From Shimia sediminis (lineage in GTDB: Bacteria; Pseudomonadota; Alphaproteobacteria; Rhodobacterales; Rhodobacteraceae): a stretch of 64,000 bases of DNA. Made by a program: the position numbers and the translations under genes. This document shows, one piece after another, positions 51,856 through 59,741 of this stretch (its first letter is position 1; each line of letters opens with the position of its first letter). The stretch is taken from the NCBI RefSeq assembly GCF_003990645.1, contig NZ_RYZK01000011.1:1-64000 (forward strand). Reading direction: 5' to 3'. The notes under the pieces were generated by a model. That model had not been told where the DNA came from, ran no database searches, and saw nothing but the letters and a program-made list of their open reading frames with translations.

Positions 51856-52485
51856 ATGATTTTCTATGATTGCTCCACCGCGCCCAGCCCGCGGCGTGCC
51901 CGCATGTTTCTTGCCGAAAAGGGGATCGAGGTCGATCTTCGCGAAGTGTCGATCCTCGAGGGTGAGCAGCTCAAACCCGAGTTTCTGTCGGTAAACCCGG
52001 ATGCCACAGTGCCCGTTCTGGTCACGGATGACGGCGAGATATTGACCGAAAACCTCGGCATCGCAGCCTATCTCGAGGCGCTGAAACCTGAACCCGCCCT
52101 GATCGGCACCACCCCCATCGAAAGCGGTGAGATCATGTCGTGGAACGCCAAGGCCGAACAGCAATGCGGCATGGCCATGGCCGAAGCGCTGCGCAACGGT
52201 AATCCATTCATGAAGAATCGCGCCATTCCGGGGCCGAACAATTTCGACCAGATCCCGGAACTGGCGGAACGTGGCCTGCGCCGCCTTGGCCTGTTCTTTG
52301 ACAAGCTGGACAAACACCTTGAGGGTCGTGACTTTGTCGCCACGAACCAGTTCACGATGGCCGACATCACCTGCTTTGTCTTTGTGGATTGCTGCCGCGT
52401 TGTGAAGGTACGCGTCACGGACGGTCACCCCAACCTGAAACGCTGGTACAACAGCATCGGCGCCCGAGACTCTGCCAAGGCCTGA
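51856..52485 (+). CDS. Glutathione S-transferase
   Basis: 209 residues. The thioredoxin-like N-terminal domain starts MIFYDCSTAPSPRRARMFLA, with the conserved cis-Pro segment NPDATVPVLVTDDGEILTEN. The helical C-terminal domain contains FVATNQFTMADITCFVFVD, the GST N-capping region. The substrate is not deducible. It lies 76 bp after the sulfotransferase gene. Confidence 0.92.
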   Translation: MIFYDCSTAPSPRRARMFLAEKGIEVDLREVSILEGEQLKPEFLSVNPDATVPVLVTDDGEILTENLGIAAYLEALKPEPALIGTTPIESGEIMSWNAKAEQQCGMAMAEALRNGNPFMKNRAIPGPNNFDQIPELAERGLRRLGLFFDKLDKHLEGRDFVATNQFTMADITCFVFVDCCRVVKVRVTDGHPNLKRWYNSIGARDSAKA

Positions 52486-52671
52486 AGCTTTATAAGCCGG
52501 AGGAACGCCGTAGCGCCCTCCAGCCGACTAACGACGCCGTACTGATACTTTGAAAGCGCGAAACATCGTTTGCGCCGCAGTGTTTTGCCACTTAGCCTGC
52601 GCTTGACCAAATCACACCACGTGAATTGCCTGTTATTTTCGTGAACGGATGGCCCACAGTTCACGTTGCGC
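52486..52671. other. Non-coding gap with two inverted repeats
   Basis: No gene is seen here. GGAGG..CGC then GCG..CTCC (about 52499-52521) can fold just after the GST stop. CGTGAAC (52640-52646) and GTTCACG (52659-52665) form a 7-bp inverted repeat with a 12-bp centre, just past the candidate small RNA terminator. The second could be an operator. Confidence 0.45.
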
Positions 52672-52699
52672 AAAAAAAGGCCCGGAACATGTCCGGGCC
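52672..52699 (-). terminator. Strong intrinsic terminator (minus strand)
   Basis: On the minus strand GGCCCGGA, loop CATGT and TCCGGGCC are followed by seven T residues. The stem is 8 bp and perfect. It ends either the response regulator transcript from 53542 or the separate short transcript proposed at 52672-52750. Confidence 0.9.
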
Positions 52700-52750
52700 G
52701 AGTCCAACAGGGAGGTGCATATCAAACCCGGACATGCGCGGGATGTCTTG
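52672..52750 (-). ncRNA. Candidate FNR-regulated small RNA with alternative terminator/anti-terminator folds
   Basis: A perfect FNR box (52785-52798) is centred about 41.5 bp from a predicted start near 52750, and TAGAGT (52762-52757) lies exactly at the -10 position of a class-II FNR promoter. The transcript would run about 79 nt to the terminator. CAUGUCCGGG (52736-52727) is a perfect 10-nt complement of CCCGGACAUG (52697-52688), which overlaps the terminator's 5' arm, so two folds exclude each other. In the long-range fold the 29-nt loop presents CACCUCCC, an anti-Shine-Dalgarno-like motif. No open frame is convincing. Confidence 0.45.
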
Positions 52751-52784
52751 AATCTCACTCTAAAGGTACGGTTGAGATACTTCT

Positions 52785-52798
52785 TTGATCCACATCAA
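52785..52798 (-). promoter_or_regulatory. FNR/FnrL binding site
   Basis: TTGATCCACATCAA matches TTGAT-N4-ATCAA exactly. FnrL is the oxygen-sensing activator of Rhodobacteraceae. It lies 58 bp beyond the stop of the response regulator gene and not near any other start codon, which is why a small RNA on the minus strand is proposed. Read on the plus strand it would point back into the regulator gene. Confidence 0.7.
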
Positions 52799-52855
52799 TA
52801 ATGTCGTTGCCTTGTTACAGGACTGTTGCAAAACTGTTTCAATTCCTTTCCACGT

Positions 52856-53542
52856 TTATGCAACGAGGCGGTAGCCGCCCGACTCGGTGATCAACAACCG
52901 CGCATTCGAGGGATCTGGTTCGATCTTTTGCCGCAGGCGATAGATGTGGGTTTCCAGGGTGTGTGTGGTGACACCGGCATTGTACCCCCACACCTCATGC
53001 AACAACACATCCCGCGCCACGACGCCGTCGGTTGAACGGTAGAGGAACTTCAGAATGTTGGTTTCCTTTTCCGTCAGGCGAATTTTGCGCTCTTCTTCGG
53101 TGATAAGCATCTTCATCGACGGCTTGAAGGTGTACGGCCCAAGCTGGAACACGGCGTCTTCAGACTGCTCATGTTGCCGCAGCTGCGCACGAATTCGAGC
53201 CAAGAGAACCGGAAACTTGAACGGCTTGGTGACATAGTCATTTGCCCCGGCATCAAGACCCAGGATCGTATCGGCATCGCTGTCATGGCCGGTCAGCATC
53301 AAAACAGGGCATTTTACGCCCTGCTTGCGCATCAGGCGGCAAAGCTCACGACCATCGGTATCGGGCAGACCCACGTCCAGGATCATCAGATCGTACAGAC
53401 CCTCTTTGGCCTTGACCATTGCCTCGGCACCATTGGCTGCTTCGAAAACATCAAAATCCTCTGTCATGAGGAGCTGTTCCGAAAGCGCCTCGCGCAGATC
53501 GTCGTCATCGTCCACCAAGAGGATTTTCTTCAACTGAGCCAT
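52856..53542 (-). CDS. Orphan OmpR-type response regulator
   Basis: 228 residues from the ATG at 53542, with another ATG directly before it; AGGAGG sits just upstream. The receiver has an acidic cluster at 11-15, phosphoacceptor D56 (MILDVGLPDTDG) and K107. The winged helix ends HTLETHIYRLRQKIEPDPSN then ITESGGYRLV. No histidine kinase gene is adjacent. Its partner and targets are unknown. Its 3' side leads into the FNR box and terminator region. Confidence 0.9.
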   Translation of the reverse strand: MAQLKKILLVDDDDDLREALSEQLLMTEDFDVFEAANGAEAMVKAKEGLYDLMILDVGLPDTDGRELCRLMRKQGVKCPVLMLTGHDSDADTILGLDAGANDYVTKPFKFPVLLARIRAQLRQHEQSEDAVFQLGPYTFKPSMKMLITEEERKIRLTEKETNILKFLYRSTDGVVARDVLLHEVWGYNAGVTTHTLETHIYRLRQKIEPDPSNARLLITESGGYRLVA

Positions 53543-53704
53543 CATGGCCTCCTGTTTCGTGTATCTGAACAGCATGTGGCGTGGCATCACAGTCTGGACA
53601 AGAATTGCTGCAAATCTCTCACGCGGTCGTGTAATCAGCACGGCAAATGTTTCATATTGCGACAAAGGGGGCTACATCTGGCCTTTCAGCCCCAAGGGAT
53701 TCCG

Positions 53705-54796
53705 ATGAGCTTTGCACCCGACATCATAGAGCGACTGGCGCGTGCGCGATCCGATCTGCGCATGGGCGTGCCCATCCTGATCACCGGCTCAGGCGAGGCG
53801 GTTTTGGCTCTTGCGGTCGAAACGCTGGATTCTGTGCGGCTAAAGGACGTTCTGGATTTGGGCGCCGAACCCGTGTTGACGATCACCAGCCGGCGGGCAG
53901 AGACTCTGAAGGCGCGCGCCTATGATGGCGATCTGGCACGTATCAGGCTGCCTCAGGATGCCGACCTCGCCTGGGTGCGCGGCATTGCCGATCCGGCTGA
54001 CGATCTGAGCAAGCCCATGAAAGGCCCGCTCAGCACCCAGCGCGACGGTGGCGCCGACTTGCATCGCGCCGCAATCCGCATTGTGAAATCGGCGCGCTTG
54101 CTCCCGGCGGCCTTGTTGGTGTCCCTGAAGAATGCCGCAAGCTTTGCTCTGGAAAATGGGCTGACGGTAATCCCGGCTGATCTTGCCGCGCCGCATTTGT
54201 CGTCCACCAGCCCTTTGCATCCCGTGGTCCATGCCCGCCTGCCGATGAGCGCTGCCGAGGCCGGGCGGCTACACATTTTCCGCCCAGAGGACGGCGGCGA
54301 AGAGCACTATGCCATCGAAATCGGACGCCCGCCACGAGACAAACCTGTCTTGGCTCGATTGCATTCCGCCTGCTTCACAGGCGATGTCTTGGGCAGTTTG
54401 AAATGCGATTGTGGACCGCAGCTTCGGGGGGCACTGGCGCAAATGGGGTCCGAGGGTGCCGGGGTTCTTTTGTACCTCAACCAGGAAGGGCGCGGCATTG
54501 GGCTTGCCAACAAGATGCGCGCATATTTCCTGCAGGATCAGGGGTTTGACACGGTCGAGGCCAACCACCGCCTGGGGTTTGAAGACGACGAACGCGACTT
54601 CAGAATCGGCTCCAAGATACTGAAGGAAATGGGGTTTTCTTCGGTTCGCCTGATGACGAACAACCCACGAAAGATCTCGATGATGGAGAACGCCGGGGTC
54701 AAGGTCAGCGAGCGTGTGCCTTTGAAAGTGGGCGAAAATGCTCATAACTCAGCCTATCTGGCCACCAAAGCCACCAAGTCTGGGCACCTTTTGTGA
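53705..54796 (+). CDS. ribA: GTP cyclohydrolase II with an N-terminal extension
   Basis: 363 residues from the ATG at 53705. The zinc-site segment HSACFTGDVLGSLKCDCGPQ, the catalytic YLNQEGRGIGLANKMRAY and the LMTNNPRKI motif are clear. The enzyme converts GTP to the first riboflavin intermediate. The first about 160 residues are an additional domain with a degenerate layout, like a decayed RibB-type or other fold. It overlaps the L,D-transpeptidase gene in a GTGA junction. Confidence 0.93.
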   Translation: MSFAPDIIERLARARSDLRMGVPILITGSGEAVLALAVETLDSVRLKDVLDLGAEPVLTITSRRAETLKARAYDGDLARIRLPQDADLAWVRGIADPADDLSKPMKGPLSTQRDGGADLHRAAIRIVKSARLLPAALLVSLKNAASFALENGLTVIPADLAAPHLSSTSPLHPVVHARLPMSAAEAGRLHIFRPEDGGEEHYAIEIGRPPRDKPVLARLHSACFTGDVLGSLKCDCGPQLRGALAQMGSEGAGVLLYLNQEGRGIGLANKMRAYFLQDQGFDTVEANHRLGFEDDERDFRIGSKILKEMGFSSVRLMTNNPRKISMMENAGVKVSERVPLKVGENAHNSAYLATKATKSGHLL

Positions 54797-55290
54797 GTGT
54801 CTTTGACCTGTGCCTGACCCCAACGGGGCTACGGTTTTGGGGCCGCAAGTTTCCCTGCACCATTGGCCGGGGCGGTGTTGTTCGGGACAAACGCGAAGGT
54901 GATGGTGGCACCCCGGTTGGGCTGCATCACATTGTCGGCCTGCTCTATCGCCCCGATCGAATGGCTTGCCCAACGCCCTGGGCACAGCCTATTGGCAAGG
55001 ACGATCTGTGGTCCGATTTCAGCGACGATGCGCACTACAATCAGATGGTGCGCGCGCCCTACCCGCACAGCCATGAACACCTGCGCCGCGCTGATCCGCT
55101 GTATGATCTGGTCTTGGTGACAGACTGGAACTGGCCGGTGGCCAAACCCGGCAGGGGATCAGCCATTTTCCTGCATCAATACCGACGCAAGGGATACCCG
55201 ACAGAAGGCTGCATTGCCTTGCGACGCGACCACATGCGCTGGATCGCCGAACGCGCCGCACCCGGCACGCGGCTGATCGTGCGACGCTAA
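54793..55290 (+). CDS. L,D-transpeptidase (YkuD) family protein
   Basis: 165 residues, GTG start at 54793 overlapping the ribA stop (GTGA). The catalytic motif appears as FLHQYRRKGYPTEGCIALRR, with His and the nucleophilic Cys in EGC. No signal peptide is obvious, which is odd for a cell-wall enzyme. Family members cross-link peptidoglycan or anchor lipoproteins. The tight coupling with ribA has no clear functional reason. Confidence 0.88.
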   Translation: MSVFDLCLTPTGLRFWGRKFPCTIGRGGVVRDKREGDGGTPVGLHHIVGLLYRPDRMACPTPWAQPIGKDDLWSDFSDDAHYNQMVRAPYPHSHEHLRRADPLYDLVLVTDWNWPVAKPGRGSAIFLHQYRRKGYPTEGCIALRRDHMRWIAERAAPGTRLIVRR

Positions 55291-55295
55291 ACCCG

Positions 55296-55694
55296 TTACT
55301 TGGGATACTTTCGGCTGGCGGTCGCCTTGGCCAGCACCTTGCCGCCCTTACGCGCAGTTGCAGTCTACTGATAGGTGTGCGATCCGCTTGGCGGACAGGG
55401 GCTCTTGTACTTGAAAGTTCCGGATTTCACCTTGCCATCCTTGGTGATTTTAAGCTTTTTGCTGCCCCCGTGATTGTAGTTCGGCACATCCAGATCTTTC
55501 AGTTTAAACTGGATCGTCGTGGTGCCTTCGGGAACACCCCTGAGGGTGAAACCTGGGTTGCCGACGGTGTTGGGATTGCCGGTGGTGCACAGCGGGATGT
55601 TACCCCAGTCGTCAAAAGACACCCGGAATTCAGCCAAAGCCGGGGTGGCAAAGGTCAGGTCAATAACCGCGGTGAAAACTCGGGGCATGGACAC
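55296..55694 (-). pseudogene. PEBP-like (YbhB/YbcL-type) secreted protein gene interrupted by an amber codon
   Basis: The frame from ATG 55694 runs with a signal-like N-terminus and RVSFDDWGNIPLC, then VPEGTTTIQFKLKDLDVPNY and YKSPCPPSGSHTYQ, followed by TAG at 55367-55365. In the same frame after the stop it continues TATARKGGKVLAKATASRKY to a TAA at 55298-55296. The part before and the part after together look like one small PEBP-family protein, with TAG where TGG (Trp) is expected. It may be a true nonsense mutation, a sequencing error or an allele. The product as read is 109 residues. Confidence 0.65.
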
Positions 55695-55761
55695 ACTCCA
55701 AAACGTCTGACGTGTCCGAGTGTTACAGAAAACAGGGATTCAAGGAACTGTGTTGTGGTGT

Positions 55762-56415
55762 TTACCCGTAATCCCGGGCGCCAAAGATAGCCGAGCCAAC
55801 CCTCACATGGGTTGCGCCCAACGCAATGGCACGTTCAAAATCGCTACTCATGCCCATCGACAAACCCGTCAGCCCATTGCGTTCTGCAATTTTAGCCAAG
55901 AGTGCGAAATGCAATGAAGGTTCTTCCTCGACCGGAGGAATGCACATCAAACCCTGCACCGGCAAATCCAGATTTCGGCATTCTTGGATAAAGGCATCCG
56001 CATCCTTAGGGAGCACGCCTGCCTTTTGGGTTTCTTCACCGGTATTGATCTGGATGAAAACCTCTGGGCATTGACCCATCTCTTGCGCAAGGCGCGCAAG
56101 TGTGTTGGCCAGCTTGGGACGATCGACGGAATGGATCGCGTCGAACAACTGCATGGCCTGCCGCGCCTTGTTTGTTTGCAAGGGGCCGATCAGGTGAACT
56201 TCGATGTCGCCAAATTCCTCGCGGAAGTCAGGCCATTTGCCAGCGGCTTCCTGAACTTTGTTTTCCCCAAAAAGACGGTGACCCTGCTGCAACACAGCCG
56301 CGACGCGTTCATTGGGCTGCACCTTGGAGACTGCAATCAGCCGTGTCGAACCAACTTCGCGACCGGCAGCTTGTTCTGCCTTGTGCATACGCGCTGTGAT
56401 TTCGGCAAGCGACAT
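55762..56415 (-). CDS. Pyridoxal phosphate homeostasis protein (YggS/PLPBP)
   Basis: 217 residues. The PLP lysine is in TRLIAVSKVQPNERV and the family signature IQINTGEETQKAGVL is clear. The C-terminus ends RVGSAIFGARDYG, the hallmark of this family. It balances free PLP and amino/keto acid pools. Single gene. Confidence 0.95.
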   Translation of the reverse strand: MSLAEITARMHKAEQAAGREVGSTRLIAVSKVQPNERVAAVLQQGHRLFGENKVQEAAGKWPDFREEFGDIEVHLIGPLQTNKARQAMQLFDAIHSVDRPKLANTLARLAQEMGQCPEVFIQINTGEETQKAGVLPKDADAFIQECRNLDLPVQGLMCIPPVEEEPSLHFALLAKIAERNGLTGLSMGMSSDFERAIALGATHVRVGSAIFGARDYG

Positions 56416-56477
56416 TGGGGGCTCCTTGAATAGATCAATCCTTGGCGCACTTGAACATGAGATTTAGGCAAAAGAAA

Positions 56478-56501
56478 AGGGCAGGTCCGAAGACCTGCCC
56501 T
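56478..56501 (-). terminator. Intrinsic terminator of the porin gene
   Basis: AGGGCAGGT (56478-56486) and ACCTGCCCT (56493-56501) form a perfect 9-bp stem with a 6-nt loop. On the minus strand the stem is followed by CTTTTCTTTTGCC. It lies 26 bp past the porin stop. Confidence 0.9.
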
Positions 56502-56526
56502 CTATTAGGTTGCTTCTTGTTCTAAA

Positions 56527-57507
56527 TTAGAACGAGAAACGCAGACCCAGGTCGGCGCGGGTTGTGCCAGCCAGATCAGCGATACCACCTTCGAGGAAGG
56601 TGCCGCCGCCGAGACGGTGGTGAACACCGATACCGATGTATTCATCCGAAACCGACTCATCGTGGTTCAGGTAACCACGGATGAAGGTCGAAGCGGTTGC
56701 TTGGTAGTTGAACGCAGCACCGTACTTCAGGCCGCCGGCGTTGTCCGCGATGTTGAATGCAACATCCCAGTTACCGAAGTTTGTGCCCGAGGTCAGAACC
56801 CACTCGGTGTCGCCTGTGCCACCGTCTTGGTAGCCAGCGCCGAGGGTCCAGTTGCCGAATGCGTACGAAACGGCCAGGCCGGTACGGTCAAAGCCGCGAC
56901 CTGCGTTGCCTTGGTCATCCCACGAGTGCGACAAGTGTACGCCCCAGGCGCCACCCGACCAGATTACGTCGATACCTTGCGAACCCGAACCGCCCGACGA
57001 ATATGCGTCAGCCGCCCAGGGGTTTGCGCCGCTGTTGTATACAACGTTGCCGTAACCCAGACCGGTCAGACCGATCGAACCGGTGTACATGTTCGGCATG
57101 TTTTCGATGGCACCCAGTACGTTACCAACCGAAACGGTGAAGCCGTTCGAAGTTACCCAGAAACGCGGGGTGTTGAAGCCTGCGGTACCATTCGAAACCG
57201 AAGTAACAACGGTAATTGTGGTGGTGCCACCTGGGGTCAGGACGGGGCCCGACGCGGTGCTGGCCGAGTCACGGGTTGCGCCGTGGCCATCAGCCTGGTA
57301 GCGAACCTGTGCGCCGAACGACAGGCCGTTGTCCGACTCTGCAGTGCCAGTCACGATCAGGCGGAAACGGCTGGTCAGCGACCATTCGTCAGCAGCACCT
57401 TCCGAATACAATACACCAAAGCGGCCGTAACCGCCAAAGGTCACGTCTGCTGCTGCGACACCGGCGGTGGCAACCAGAGCAGTCGTTGCGAAGAGAACTT
57501 TTTTCAT
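56527..57507 (-). CDS. Outer-membrane porin
   Basis: 326 residues from the ATG at 57507, after GAGGGAAAAACT. A signal peptide (MKKVLFATTALVATAGVAAA) is followed by alternating beta strands from FGGYGRFGVLYSEG to the terminal strand TTRADLGLRFSF ending in Phe, the outer-membrane insertion signal. It is the Rhodobacter type 16-stranded trimeric porin. A Thr/Ser-rich loop (about 84-108) is probably surface-exposed. Confidence 0.93.
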   Translation of the reverse strand: MKKVLFATTALVATAGVAAADVTFGGYGRFGVLYSEGAADEWSLTSRFRLIVTGTAESDNGLSFGAQVRYQADGHGATRDSASTASGPVLTPGGTTTITVVTSVSNGTAGFNTPRFWVTSNGFTVSVGNVLGAIENMPNMYTGSIGLTGLGYGNVVYNSGANPWAADAYSSGGSGSQGIDVIWSGGAWGVHLSHSWDDQGNAGRGFDRTGLAVSYAFGNWTLGAGYQDGGTGDTEWVLTSGTNFGNWDVAFNIADNAGGLKYGAAFNYQATASTFIRGYLNHDESVSDEYIGIGVHHRLGGGTFLEGGIADLAGTTRADLGLRFSF

Positions 57508-57754
57508 AGTTTTTCCCTCGGATTTCCAATTCATGCGCCCAAACCGGGGAATCCGGAATGGGTATGCAGTGTCTGTCGCTTTTTTCAGGGGGTCTTTGCA
57601 AGCATGCGAAGCCTGATCGAACCAAAGCCGAAGGATATGGTGCAGGGATGCCACAGTTTCGGCCGCCCAAATCCAATCAAGCAGGGAATCGCCCGCAATT
57701 GCTACGCGATATAGCCTTGCCCAAATGAGCCCTCTTGGATAGGACGGTATCAAC

Positions 57755-58291
57755 ATGACGAACTGGGCAGGTACAATGACGCAAAGGGGCACCCTCGGGA
57801 TTCTGGCGGTCTGCATCGCGCTGACGATGCTGTCATCCTGTGGTCGCAACAGAACGGTGACAACATCGGGCGAAGGCGGCTCTTATCTGGATCGCGACAA
57901 TGTCGGCAATCCAATCGAGAACGATCAAATCACAGGAACCAAGAACGGCTCGACCATCTGGGAGATTTTTGAGCCCGACAATTCCGACGTGACCGTGCGG
58001 GTGAACAAATACATCTGGAATGCGTCGCTCGAAGTGCTGGATTTCCTGCCGGTTCAATCGGTTGACCCATTCTCTGGCGTGATTATCACGGGGTATGGCA
58101 CCCCCCCCGGTGGCGGGCGCTCTTATCGGGCAACCGTATACATCCGCGACCCCGCACTGGACGCACGCTCACTCAAGGTGGCCATGCAGACACGCAATGG
58201 CTCTGCGGTATCTCCCGCCACCGTCGAAGCTGTCGAAGATGCGATTCTGACACGCGCGCGGCAAATGCGGATCAAGGACGGCAAGTTCTGA
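57755..58291 (+). CDS. DUF3576 lipoprotein
   Basis: 178 residues from ATG 57755; the ATG at 57776 is an alternative. The lipobox LSSC follows a hydrophobic signal, so Cys29 is probably lipidated. DUF3576 features are visible: NKYIWNASLEVLDFLPVQSV then DPFSGVIITGYG and SYRATVYIRDPALDARSLKV. Alphaproteobacterial envelope protein of unknown role, read divergently from the porin gene. Confidence 0.88.
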   Translation: MTNWAGTMTQRGTLGILAVCIALTMLSSCGRNRTVTTSGEGGSYLDRDNVGNPIENDQITGTKNGSTIWEIFEPDNSDVTVRVNKYIWNASLEVLDFLPVQSVDPFSGVIITGYGTPPGGGRSYRATVYIRDPALDARSLKVAMQTRNGSAVSPATVEAVEDAILTRARQMRIKDGKF

Positions 58292-58318
58292 TCCAACGCC
58301 GACTGTGTCGCTCTGTAC

Positions 58319-59578
58319 TTAGAACGTGAAGCGTCCAGGCTGCATCGCCGCCAATCGGTCGATCCAGTCCAATTGCTGTGGCAGACAGACTGACCGCAGA
58401 TCAAAGCGCTCAACGGCATGTTTTCGGGCCGCCGCTCCCAAACGCTGACGCAGGTCCGGGTCGTCCAGTGCGCCGTTGATCTCCTGCACCATCTGTTTTG
58501 GGTCAAAAAACGGAAACAGCCGCCCGGTGTCATCCTGACTGATAACTTCGCGCAAGGGGGCTGTGTCGCTGGCCACGATGGCGGCACCGGCGCTCATCGC
58601 TTCGATCAGCGACCAGCTCAGCACAAAGGGATAGGTCAGGTAGACGTGGCACCGGCTGACCTGCAACAGGGCGATAAAACGATCATAGGGAATCTTGCCC
58701 AGGAAGTGCACCCGCGCCCAATCCTCGTCCGGGATCTGAGCGCGCACCTCGTCTATATAGATCTGCTTCCAGGTTTGCCCCTTGGGCGGTTTCGCCCCAT
58801 AGCTGACCTCGTCTCCCCCCACCATCAAAACCTGAGCCTTGGGGCGCTCTTTCAGCAACTGCGGCAGGGCACGCATAAAGACATGATAGCCGCGATAAGG
58901 TTCGAGGTTGCGATTCACAAAGGTGATGACCTCATCCTCGCGCGTCAGCACCCCGGAACCTTCGACCGGAAACTGCACCTCTGGGTTGGGACACACGACA
59001 TCCGTATCAATACCGTCATGAATCACGCTGATCCGTGAGCGCACGGCCTCGGGGAACGTGTCTGCCTGAAACGCGGTCGGGCTGATCCCCAAGTCCCCCA
59101 CCTCTGCGTGCAGAATGCTGTTGAGGTTCTTCAGCCGCAGGCGGATCGGTTCCTGATCAGCGATGCGATTGGGAAACTCGGGGTCAAAATTGATGTCGCC
59201 ATCCTGTGCCTTGTAATACAGCTCGCAATACAGACCAATCCGCGCCTCGGGCCAGAGATCACGCAGGAACATCGACTCGCCCCAGCCCGGATGCGCAATG
59301 ATGACATCAGGCATATACCCCTTTGCCTTGAGCTGGGCCGCGGCCGCATAACAGCTTTCTGCCCGCAGTAACTTGGTTTCAAAGTCCACCAGCCAAGGAT
59401 GCAACCCCTTCCCCGGTTTGCGACGCAACCCATAGGGCAGGATCTCAACCCCTTGCCACTTAGTCGGCTCTTTGACCCGCAAGGTCAGCGCCAACACCCT
59501 GTGCCCACGCACCACAAGTGCCGGGGCAAGATGTTTGAACTGTCCGGGAAAGTTCTGGTGAATGAAAAGAACGTTCAT
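58319..59578 (-). CDS. Glycosyltransferase family 4-like protein
   Basis: 419 residues. The N-terminal MNVLFIHQNFPGQFKHLAPA is followed by DVIIAHPGWGESMFL. The C-terminal nucleotide-sugar domain has FLGKIPYDRFIALLQVSRCH and SWSLIEAMSAGAAIVASDTA, the GT4 E-x7-E region. Probably makes a surface polysaccharide or glycolipid. It stands alone; the exact donor and acceptor are unknown. Confidence 0.88.
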   Translation of the reverse strand: MNVLFIHQNFPGQFKHLAPALVVRGHRVLALTLRVKEPTKWQGVEILPYGLRRKPGKGLHPWLVDFETKLLRAESCYAAAAQLKAKGYMPDVIIAHPGWGESMFLRDLWPEARIGLYCELYYKAQDGDINFDPEFPNRIADQEPIRLRLKNLNSILHAEVGDLGISPTAFQADTFPEAVRSRISVIHDGIDTDVVCPNPEVQFPVEGSGVLTREDEVITFVNRNLEPYRGYHVFMRALPQLLKERPKAQVLMVGGDEVSYGAKPPKGQTWKQIYIDEVRAQIPDEDWARVHFLGKIPYDRFIALLQVSRCHVYLTYPFVLSWSLIEAMSAGAAIVASDTAPLREVISQDDTGRLFPFFDPKQMVQEINGALDDPDLRQRLGAAARKHAVERFDLRSVCLPQQLDWIDRLAAMQPGRFTF

Positions 59579-59741
59579 CTTATGGGCCTGCTCGAAATTG
59601 GCTTTTCCTTATCTATAACGCAAATCCATCCTCGCGAAAGTCGTGCATTTTTTGCCGCGAACCCCTTTCACCCCCTAGACCACGCCGCCCGGGCCGCATA
59701 TCACCCCTTGCAAACAAGCGTTTGAGTGAAAGGTGACATCC

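Noticed and set aside
52715-52801. A 28-codon plus-strand frame (GTG start) after AGGGAGG
   Set aside because: The Shine-Dalgarno-like sequence directly abuts the GTG, and the frame runs through the FNR box and the paired arms, which better explain the conservation-like features.
53171-53704. A long plus-strand N-terminal extension of ribA opposite the response regulator
   Set aside because: It is antisense to the regulator gene; the ribA start at 53705 fits the protein.
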